IMG/VR virus record: IMGVR_UViG_3300030451_006341
Location: 1-29,499 of that record
Reading direction: 5' to 3' (one strand)
Length of the DNA stretch: 29,499 nucleotides
Source: a virus
Numbering within the stretch: position 1 is the stretch's first letter; the number at the start of each line of letters is the position of its first letter. Below are positions 23,101 to 29,499 of this stretch, piece after piece. The translations under genes were made by a program, and so were the position numbers. Under the pieces are notes generated by a model that was given only the letters and a program-made list of their open reading frames with translations, was not told the DNA's origin and searched no databases.

Positions 23101-24057
23101 TTATTCTGCGGCCTTTTTCTTATCAGTCGCGAATGGCGATCTAAAATCTACTTGTCCCTTCTCAAGCGGTTTAAGGGCGGCGGGTGTATCACCACCAGCG
23201 CTAACCTTAGAGCCCGCGGGGGCATCTGTTTGAGGCATTGGTTCTCTGGAGCTTGCACCTGATACTGGTTTATTGTTAGACTGCATTAGATCGATGTTTC
23301 TTTCGTAGATACCTAAAAGTCTCTGTGCTACTTCTTGTGCTCTTTTTTCTGATCTGCCACCAGCTTGGTCAGTAGGATCGCCACCAAGGCCACCTTTACC
23401 TGTAAGGAGCCCTAATTTAATATATTCTGGCACAAGTTTCGGATTTTCGTTTATAATTTTATAAACCTGTTGTGTTAAAGTTTTTTGATCAATTGTAAAT
23501 AAATTTATACCGCCGCCTTGATTAGAGGGAACCTCGCCTGCATACGCCTTGATTGACGCTTGCATTAGTTTAAGGGCATTGAGTGGGCTTACAGGTAACT
23601 TAATATTAAACGCATACATTTCCGCGTTCGGGTTTACACAAAAAAGCGATGACCATCGATGATGACCATCAAGAACAAATTTTCCATTAAGAACAATAAT
23701 CGCATCATTTCCAGGTGGGCCTACTTTAAATGGACCATTGGATTTTAAGTAAGTCATAAACACTTGTGGCTTTTTTAAAGCAAAAGGAATAGATTTATCA
23801 AATACAACTTCTGCTTGTGTTGGTCTTAAATCAGCACATTTCACTGTTACGGGCTCAATAGAAACTGTGTCATCGCCTTCTTTGCCATCTTTGGCGCCAG
23901 CCAATACAGTTTGTATTATATCTTTTCTATTAGACTGCATTGCTTTTACAAACTGTGGTAGCGACATTTTAAGGACTTGAGCCGATGTAACGCCCCCTGC
24001 AGATACTTCTTCTTGTTCGTTTACAAATTTATTCCAATTCTCTAGTATTAATTTCAT
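23101..24057 (-). CDS. ENW-leader protein with ParB/sulfiredoxin-like domain
   Basis: This 318-residue protein begins MKLILENWNKFVNEQEEVSA, an ENW-type leader with ILE as a possible gp21 site. Residues 66-150 resemble the ParB/Srx fold: VSIEPVTVKCADLRPTQAEV, then IIVLNGKFVLDGHHRWSSLF with the DGHHRW box at 130-135 (compare the ParB GxxR nucleotide-binding box). The C-terminal third has GLLTGKGGLGGDPTDQAGGR, a helical stretch and a Pro/Ser/Gly-rich tail. The ATG overlaps the upstream stop as TAATG. Modern ParB-like domains can bind CTP, or act as nucleases or kinases; which applies here is unknown. Head packaging is inferred. Confidence 0.72.
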   Translation of the reverse strand: MKLILENWNKFVNEQEEVSAGGVTSAQVLKMSLPQFVKAMQSNRKDIIQTVLAGAKDGKEGDDTVSIEPVTVKCADLRPTQAEVVFDKSIPFALKKPQVFMTYLKSNGPFKVGPPGNDAIIVLNGKFVLDGHHRWSSLFCVNPNAEMYAFNIKLPVSPLNALKLMQASIKAYAGEVPSNQGGGINLFTIDQKTLTQQVYKIINENPKLVPEYIKLGLLTGKGGLGGDPTDQAGGRSEKRAQEVAQRLLGIYERNIDLMQSNNKPVSGASSREPMPQTDAPAGSKVSAGGDTPAALKPLEKGQVDFRSPFATDKKKAAE

Positions 24058-27000
24058 TATTGATTTACCCTTGCGTAGCCTTGTTTCTTTTCAATTACAA
24101 TTTGCATGTCAACACAATCTTTGAGCGAATCAAGGTGTGAGATCAGCAAAACGTTCTTAAAATACACTTTAATTAGTTCCAATATTCGAATAAAACCCGA
24201 CATATTATCTTCGTCTAGTGCAGTTCCAGGCTCGTCAAGGATAAAAATATCACCAGTAGGCAACGAAGAGACACCAAGAAGGGCTAATCGGATTGCCATG
24301 GCAGACAATGATTTTTCTGCACCCGACGCCATTTCAATAGGGCGCTCTTCATACTTGGGGTGCTTAATGAAAATATCAAATTTATTTCCTGTGGCTTCAA
24401 AAAATACTTCGAAATCAACAATGTTAGCAAGAACTTTTGCAATCTCTTCGTTAATTACTGGTATCTTTTTCTTAATGACGTCGTATGCGATACCATTAGG
24501 GTGCATGCATTGCATATACAGATCATAGGCAGCAAATTCACGCTGTAGATCTTGATACTCTTGCTTTTGTTCTCGCAGGTTTTCTACCTTTTGTTCATAT
24601 GTTCCAACAAGCTTAATTGTTTCAAGAACGTTCTCTTCACAAATGCCAATTTGTGATTGCTTGGTCTTGATACTTCTTGTGATTGATTTCTGCTCTGCGA
24701 TTAGTTTTTCAAGATTTTCAATTACATCTTTGTTGTCTTCATACTCGTTAATTTGTTCAGTCACAGTCTTTAAAGCAAATTGTGTTTTTGCCTTGAGAGT
24801 ATTATTTTTCTCTCGCGACAACTTAAGACTTGCAATGTTGTTTTCATGTGTTTGTATGCTGTCGCGCATAACCTGATAATGTTCAATTTGTTGTGCCACT
24901 TCACTTGCGTTTAGCGCTGCGAGCGAAAGTGATGCTTGGCTAAGCTGATTTTGGTGTTGCTCTTTTGTTGCAGCAGCTACGTTGGCGTCTTTAACAAACG
25001 GATTTTCACAACAATAGTGACAATTAGGATCATATTCGTGGTCCTCAAGCATCTTTATTTTTTTGTTAATGCTTGCAAGTTTTTGCTGCATTTGATTTAT
25101 GTCAGCATTGAGAGCATCAATCGCCTGCTGATCACTTTGCAGCTTCTCATAATCAACAAGAACCAGCGCTTCCTTTAATTCTTTAACAGCATGACTTTTG
25201 TTTGTAATACTATCGGTTTGTTTTTTAATTTTATTTGCCAAATCGACGACTTGATGTGCTTTGTCTTGCTGTTGATCAAGTAGCTTGTGAATATCAATAA
25301 ACTCAGCTGGAATGTTATCTATTTGATTTTTAATCGCCACATGTTTTTGAGAAAGCATTGCTAGTTCATTTTTTAGCAATGAGCATGCAGCTTTATTTTG
25401 TTCTGCAGATACCCTATAGTCTGACAAGCTTACCAAAGCTGCTTCAATTTCTTCATCAAAGTTTTTGTCTTCTAGTCTTTTAATGGCCCCTTTAAGGTCT
25501 ACAGAGTCTTCTTTTGCTAATTTAAACTTGCGCTCAAACTGCTCAAGATCTAAAAACTTGGCTATAATTTCTTTACGTCGAGTTGACCCCTCGTCAATAA
25601 AAGCCAACGCACCGTGTTGTGATGACAGTGAAGATACAGAAAAATCTTCAAGAGTACCAAGTTGTCGTCTAATATTTGCATCGGTTAAAGTGCGTGTAAG
25701 GCCGTTTAATGATTCAACGGTGTCCATTACAGGATTATACACTTCAAAATTAAGTTCTGTTTTTGCTTCAAGAGTTTCTTCGCCTTTCAATCTCTTGATA
25801 TACTTCTTAGCTGAGCGTTCAACAGTGTAAATCTTTTCACCAATTTGTATGCGCACTTTGCCACGGCAATCTTCTTTGTTTTGATTGATAACGTTAAGGT
25901 TTTTACGTTCATTTTTTGACGTAGAATTAAACAGTGTCCAAAGCACACCATCAATAATCGACGATTTACCCGAGAAGTTTTTACCAAAGATGCCAATGAT
26001 ACCATCTAAATCTTCAAAATTAACTTTATTGCTGTCACCATAATTGAAAAGGTTATCAAACTCAAAATCAACAAGCTTCCAATTAATATTTCTTGATACA
26101 TCTTCGTTGTCCTCAATAACTTTATTGTAACGCTTGTTTAATTCATAAACCTTTTCTAGTGTTTTATTCTCGACTTCATATGCTACAAGATATTCATCTA
26201 TAAGTTCTTCTTGTACATCAATATCTCGTAGATTTTCTGTGCGTAATCCATCGGTCAATGCATCTACAGAGCCTCGCTCGCCTGATGCTCGATTAAGGAA
26301 CGAAATTGTTTCTGGTTTAAATCTATGCTTTGCGATATCCACCGCCCGCTTCATCACATCAAGCGGAAGATTGTTATTGCTAACGAGCCGCAGACGAGCA
26401 CCAAACGGAATAGATATATTTCTGGGCATTCGTCCCTTTTGTGTGAGTTCGATTGTAATGAACGGCTTGGGGTTTGTAAGGCCGACATGTCTAGTGCTCC
26501 ATATATTTTTATCTTTAATGTTCCAAATTAAATAACCTTTATCGTTGCTCTCGCCATGGTTTTGTTGTACAAGAGAACCAGGGTATTTTGCTCGACCTTC
26601 TTTGTCAACTTTCTGATCAGTCTTGTGGATATCACCAAGCATAGCATAGTCATACTTCTCAAGTTCATCAAGAGAAATATCACCATGCGTCATCATCCAA
26701 CCACTATCTGTGACTGAGCCAACAACAGAACCATGATATAAGGCAATGTTAACACGATCTTCTGGCAAATCTTTTTGCCAGTTTTCTGGATCCACAATAG
26801 ATAAAACATGCAAATCGATACCATCTGCTACCTCCACCACTGATGCATATTTATGAAAATGTATATTGGGGTGATCAAGGTACTCTACGATTGGTGAGAT
26901 AGCGTCTAAACGTCCACTATTCTTAAGGTTCATGTCGTGGTTACCAAGTATCATATGATATGGAGCAATATCGGCAAGACCGACAAATAACTCACTCATC

Positions 27001-27179
27001 ATTTTAATTGCTTCTGGTGACATATCCAACTTAGTATGGAATGTGTCGCCAGTGTTCACAATAATATCTGGCTTTTCGTCACGTAGTGACTGATATAATT
27101 CTTCAAATACTACTTTGTATTCTTTATGATAACGTAATTTTCGGATATGGATATCCGATACATGTGCAATTTTAATCAC
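24057..27179 (-). CDS. 47-46: Fused gp47-gp46 (SbcD-SbcC/Mre11-Rad50-like) recombination nuclease
   Basis: This single 1040-residue chain combines both subunits of the recombination exonuclease. The N-terminal metallophosphoesterase has HVSDIHI (Asp9, His11), NTGDTF (Asp45), GNHDMN (80-84), YHG (His149) and GDIHK (182-186). The ATPase follows, with GIFGKNFSGKSS at about 393-404 (Walker A), a coiled coil with a zinc-hook CHYC (Cys720, Cys723), signature ASGAEKSLS at about 953 and FILDEPGTALDED at about 981-993 (Walker B and D-loop). T4 encodes gp47 and gp46 as separate genes totalling about 900 residues. The start is GTG with AGGAG six bases upstream. A sigma70-type promoter lies about 190 bases upstream. 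Confidence 0.95.
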   Translation of the reverse strand: MIKIAHVSDIHIRKLRYHKEYKVVFEELYQSLRDEKPDIIVNTGDTFHTKLDMSPEAIKMMSELFVGLADIAPYHMILGNHDMNLKNSGRLDAISPIVEYLDHPNIHFHKYASVVEVADGIDLHVLSIVDPENWQKDLPEDRVNIALYHGSVVGSVTDSGWMMTHGDISLDELEKYDYAMLGDIHKTDQKVDKEGRAKYPGSLVQQNHGESNDKGYLIWNIKDKNIWSTRHVGLTNPKPFITIELTQKGRMPRNISIPFGARLRLVSNNNLPLDVMKRAVDIAKHRFKPETISFLNRASGERGSVDALTDGLRTENLRDIDVQEELIDEYLVAYEVENKTLEKVYELNKRYNKVIEDNEDVSRNINWKLVDFEFDNLFNYGDSNKVNFEDLDGIIGIFGKNFSGKSSIIDGVLWTLFNSTSKNERKNLNVINQNKEDCRGKVRIQIGEKIYTVERSAKKYIKRLKGEETLEAKTELNFEVYNPVMDTVESLNGLTRTLTDANIRRQLGTLEDFSVSSLSSQHGALAFIDEGSTRRKEIIAKFLDLEQFERKFKLAKEDSVDLKGAIKRLEDKNFDEEIEAALVSLSDYRVSAEQNKAACSLLKNELAMLSQKHVAIKNQIDNIPAEFIDIHKLLDQQQDKAHQVVDLANKIKKQTDSITNKSHAVKELKEALVLVDYEKLQSDQQAIDALNADINQMQQKLASINKKIKMLEDHEYDPNCHYCCENPFVKDANVAAATKEQHQNQLSQASLSLAALNASEVAQQIEHYQVMRDSIQTHENNIASLKLSREKNNTLKAKTQFALKTVTEQINEYEDNKDVIENLEKLIAEQKSITRSIKTKQSQIGICEENVLETIKLVGTYEQKVENLREQKQEYQDLQREFAAYDLYMQCMHPNGIAYDVIKKKIPVINEEIAKVLANIVDFEVFFEATGNKFDIFIKHPKYEERPIEMASGAEKSLSAMAIRLALLGVSSLPTGDIFILDEPGTALDEDNMSGFIRILELIKVYFKNVLLISHLDSLKDCVDMQIVIEKKQGYARVNQ

Positions 27180-27190
27180 ATATTCTCCTA

Positions 27191-27343
27191 TTAGTCTTTG
27201 GGGATCTCAATACTCATTAAGATGTCAAGCTGCTTATCGTTAAGCAAGTCATCGTTAAGGTTTACACCATTGTCTCCCGACAACGAAAGGTAAGAAATAA
27301 ACCCGAGAGTGAATCCAAAAATAATTGTTTTAGCAAGTTTCAT
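27191..27343 (-). CDS. Short single-helix membrane peptide
   Basis: This 50-residue product starts MKLAKTIIFGFTLGFISYLS and ends ILMSIEIPKD. The N-terminal half is a membrane helix or uncleaved signal; the rest is polar and acidic (GDNGVNLNDDLLNDKQLD). GGAGG lies seven bases before the ATG, and it is the first gene after a strong promoter-like sequence, both supporting real expression. It ends 12 bases before the GTG of the recombination nuclease. Function unknown; small early membrane peptides often act on the host, but that is speculation here. Confidence 0.7.
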   Translation of the reverse strand: MKLAKTIIFGFTLGFISYLSLSGDNGVNLNDDLLNDKQLDILMSIEIPKD

Positions 27344-27361
27344 GTGTGCCTCCATAATATT

Positions 27362-27390
27362 ACTATAGCACTTATGAATAGGGCTGTCAA
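27362..27390 (-). promoter_or_regulatory. Strong sigma70-type promoter
   Basis: The minus strand reads TTGACA (27390-27385), a 17-base spacer, then TATAGT (27367-27362). This is a perfect -35 and a -10 with one mismatch at ideal spacing, lying between the stop at 27398 and the small gene starting at 27343. Transcription would begin near 27355 and cover the membrane peptide and the gp47-gp46 fusion. It fits early expression by host polymerase. Confidence 0.85.
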
Positions 27391-27397
27391 GAACTTT

Positions 27398-28357
27398 TTA
27401 GCGTGTTTGTAATGGTCGACCAATCCTATACATTGTATCTTTAACAAATTTGTTGAACCCAGCTTCATCTTGTACACCAAGTGCTTGGTATAGTTCTCCA
27501 CGGCCTTCTGGGTTATCTATATGGTAGTCCATCAGTTCAATTGTTTTTTCTTCCATTAAATCAGCGTATACAGTGTACGCCACTGTCCAATCAGGTGGTA
27601 AAATTTGTGAACCGTCTTCTGCTACTTTGAAGTTTTGGTTAGGATTACCAGTGCCGCCAGACCACTTACCTACGTCACCATACACCATGTTTTTAAGAAG
27701 AGGTAATTCCGTCATTGGATCTTTTGCAACTCTGTCTTTTAGTGCGTTATAATAATCTCCAGCTTTGGCCCCTGCTAGTGGCAGCACGGTATCAACATCA
27801 ATCTGGCTAGCTGGGACCATCTTATATTTGTAAATCCAAACAGAACTTGACACAGGCGCATCGTCAAGCGCAGGCTCACTTAAATCATACTGGCCCCAAA
27901 GCGCTTTGCTTTTTTCAAATCGATCCATACCATGAAATTTTTCATCATCCATACCAGAACCAAAAACATCTGCAAAACCTAATTCGTCGTCTTGTACTTG
28001 TAATTCAATATTATCTTGATTGGAAGCACTATCTCCACTACCCGCCAGGTATGCACCAGTCATGCCGCCGCCCCAAATAGACGCTACTAGTGCTGCAGGT
28101 ATCGCAAGACGCTTAGCAACTCTAGCTACAGCTTCTGCATTATCACCAGCTTTAACAACTAAGTTGCGTATTTTCTCTTTCATATCCTCAGTTAACATTT
28201 CTTCGTTTAACTTTTTCTTGGATGTAAGAGCTAAAATTGCTTTAATAACTTTATCATCGAGCGGAACAGTCTCGCCTCGATGTGGTTTAAGAAAGTTTTC
28301 CATTAAGGCAATTTCTTCAAATATAATATTTAATAATTGTTGTTCAGTAAGTTGCAT
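27398..28357 (-). CDS. Leader protein with membrane segment, unknown function
   Basis: This 319-residue protein begins MQLTEQQLLNIIFEEIALME, a divergent member of the QLKQII leader set with IFE as a possible gp21 site. A helical region runs to about residue 80 (EDMKEKIRNLVVKAGDNAEA). A hydrophobic segment follows at about 85-107 (LAIPAALVASIWGGGMTGAY). The large remaining domain is acidic and Trp/Tyr-containing (GVQDEAGFNKFVKDTMYRIG near the end). No ribosome site precedes the ATG, and a CTATTTAT motif lies only three bases upstream, so initiation is unusual. It may be a packaged, membrane-interacting protein. Confidence 0.68.
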   Translation of the reverse strand: MQLTEQQLLNIIFEEIALMENFLKPHRGETVPLDDKVIKAILALTSKKKLNEEMLTEDMKEKIRNLVVKAGDNAEAVARVAKRLAIPAALVASIWGGGMTGAYLAGSGDSASNQDNIELQVQDDELGFADVFGSGMDDEKFHGMDRFEKSKALWGQYDLSEPALDDAPVSSSVWIYKYKMVPASQIDVDTVLPLAGAKAGDYYNALKDRVAKDPMTELPLLKNMVYGDVGKWSGGTGNPNQNFKVAEDGSQILPPDWTVAYTVYADLMEEKTIELMDYHIDNPEGRGELYQALGVQDEAGFNKFVKDTMYRIGRPLQTR

Positions 28358-28360
28358 ACT

Positions 28361-28368
28361 ATAAATAG
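28361..28368 (-). promoter_or_regulatory. CTATTTAT motif just before the 28357 start
   Basis: The coding strand reads AAAGTCTATTTATAGTATGC. The motif ends three bases before the ATG, with no ribosome site between. If it is a promoter, the transcript of this gene would be leaderless or the ATG is reached from an upstream transcript. Confidence 0.3.
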
Positions 28369-28390
28369 ACTTTAGTTTTAATAAAGTGTG

Positions 28391-28885
28391 TCATTTGTTG
28401 CTTTTTGATTTGCTTGAAAGTTTTAAAAATTCTTTATAATCTTCAGGTAATTTATCGTAGTATTTAGTTTTTTGCAATGCTTGTTGAGCTTTTATAAGCA
28501 CATCTCTATGCGCTATATTAACCATAAAATATGGTGCTTTAGATCTTGGATTGTAACCATCTACAGCAACCTGATCATTTGGATTAAAACAAATATTTTT
28601 GTAATCCTTCAAGCCTTTTGCTTTTAAAACTTTATTAACAAAAATTTGAAACTTCTGTGTCTGCTCAGCTGGAACATCATCTTTAATAATAAAAAGCGCG
28701 CTTTCATAGTTTGACAAATAAAACTCATCTATAAGTTGGCCTAAGCTTCTATCTCCAATGCTTGCTATCATTAGTTTATTTGAATCTAATTCAGGTTTTG
28801 CAAATGGACACACAGCTTTGCCTCCAAATTCTGATCGTTTTTCGGCTAAAACATTTGTAATATAGCTTGTTACTTTTTTTGTCAT
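28391..28885 (-). CDS. Conserved protein with CPFAKPEL motif, unknown function
   Basis: I chose the ATG at 28885 (MTKKVTSYITNVLAEKRSEF), with AGGAG five bases upstream and just past the primase stop; a longer frame to 28915 would overlap the primase. The 164-residue product has GKAVCPFAKPELDSNKLMIA, then YESALFIIKDDVPAEQ, NKVLKAKGLKDYKNICFNPN and YNPRSKAPYFMVNIAHRDVL, ending in a Lys/Ser tail. The CPFAxP turn recalls an uncharacterised family, but I cannot name a function. Its place next to primase suggests a link to replication only by context. Confidence 0.65.
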   Translation of the reverse strand: MTKKVTSYITNVLAEKRSEFGGKAVCPFAKPELDSNKLMIASIGDRSLGQLIDEFYLSNYESALFIIKDDVPAEQTQKFQIFVNKVLKAKGLKDYKNICFNPNDQVAVDGYNPRSKAPYFMVNIAHRDVLIKAQQALQKTKYYDKLPEDYKEFLKLSSKSKSNK

Positions 28886-28892
28886 AATGCTC

Positions 28893-29499
28893 CTATACGG
28901 CTGACAGCATATCAAGCAACAGATAGTTATCGTTATCTATTGCTGTAGCCTGCTTTTTTCTTTCTTTGAAGACGCTTTTTGGCATTGAGCCAACATCTTC
29001 GTAGCCTGTAACATCTATTTTATAAAGCTCAACATCGTATTCCAAAAGCGTTTTAATAATCCGTCTTTCTTTTTTGGCTGCGTCTGCATCAAGTGCGATG
29101 TAGATTGGGGTGTCATTCCGTACAATCTCTCGTAATAGTCTGGATCCCTTCCGCAATGTAGAGCCCAAAATAGGTACAGCGTTTCCTGCGACCAGTGCAT
29201 CAAATACTCCTTCGACCATAACAAGGTCTTTGTTCCAGTCGATATATAGTTCGTTAAAAGTTATATCCTTAGAGGCTCTTGGATTTTTATATTTATAAGA
29301 GTCTCCACTATATGATCTTGCAATAAAATAGCTTACATCACCATCCTTGTCAAATGATGGTATGATTATTCTATTGCGATACTCACCGCTAAAACAATAG
29401 CCAATCTTCCATTTAAGAATATCGGCCTGAGATACGCCGCGGTTTTGTAAGTATCTCATGGCATATGTTCCTGTGGCTGGAATATTATTGCTACATAAA
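28893..29499 (-). CDS. DNA primase with TOPRIM domain, DnaG-like (5' end outside window)
   Basis: The reading frame is open to the window edge: in-frame residues LCSNNIPATGTYA precede the internal Met at 29459, so the true start lies beyond the window. YLQNRGVSQADILKWKIGYC is the typical DnaG linker before the catalytic core, and NRIIIPSFDKDGDVSYFIAR begins that core. The TOPRIM metal-binding motifs are VEGVFDALVA and IALDADAAKKE. No helicase-interaction domain is recognisable in the short C-terminal remainder. The enzyme would make RNA primers for lagging-strand synthesis (T4 gp61 role). The zinc-binding N-terminus cannot be checked here. Confidence 0.85.
   Translation of the reverse strand, partial: LCSNNIPATGTYAMRYLQNRGVSQADILKWKIGYCFSGEYRNRIIIPSFDKDGDVSYFIARSYSGDSYKYKNPRASKDITFNELYIDWNKDLVMVEGVFDALVAGNAVPILGSTLRKGSRLLREIVRNDTPIYIALDADAAKKERRIIKTLLEYDVELYKIDVTGYEDVGSMPKSVFKERKKQATAIDNDNYLLLDMLSAV

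Noticed and set aside
29290-29297. TATAAATA on the minus strand inside the primase gene
   Set aside because: It is within coding sequence far from a gene start, in an AT-rich codon stretch; most likely chance.

Overview
The window is part of the genome of a tailed phage of the T4 superfamily (contractile-tail myovirus type). Every supported gene is on the minus strand, so transcription runs from position 29499 towards 1. Recognisable T4-type genes are a primase fragment, a fused gp47-gp46 recombination nuclease, large terminase gp17, portal gp20, prohead protease gp21, scaffold gp22 and major capsid protein gp23. The DNA is AT-rich, genes are tightly packed with short overlaps, and the gene content (ribosomal protein bS21, families of MAY-starting structural proteins, capsid-targeting-like leaders) resembles marine T4-like phages. 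The host cannot be assigned from the sequence.

Layout in transcription order. (1) 29499-27191: primase C-terminus, a conserved unknown, a membrane protein with a leader peptide, and a sigma70-type promoter ahead of a 50-residue membrane peptide. (2) 27179-24057: the SbcD/SbcC-like fusion. (3) 24057-19351: a block of mostly unknown proteins, most starting with one of two short leader peptides, surrounding an FtsZ/tubulin-like GTPase. (4) 19351-18389: three small overlapping membrane or coiled-coil genes resembling a lysis (holin/spanin) cassette. (5) 18396-13543: unknowns, then terminase and portal; gp18 and gp19, which lie between 17 and 20 in T4, are absent there. (6) 13559-10212: accessory head genes and gp21. 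(7) 10207-2661: bS21, then seven virion-surface or fibre-like genes, including a tandem duplicate and five related MAY/GWAY-type proteins, placed between gp21 and gp22. (8) 2589-1: gp22 and most of gp23.

Most notable is a set of about eight otherwise unrelated proteins sharing N-termini of two types, MKITKxQLKQIIxEE and MKxxxENWxKFVNE. Both carry an [I/L]-x-E site like the one cut by the T4 prohead protease, and both resemble the T4 capsid-targeting sequence. The inference is that they form a large internal-protein cargo set loaded into the prohead and trimmed by gp21. One carries a ParB/sulfiredoxin-like domain and two carry membrane segments. Other notable items are the phage FtsZ-like protein, phage bS21, the single-chain gp47-gp46, and a recurring strand-biased CTATTTAT motif that is a candidate for a divergent late promoter.
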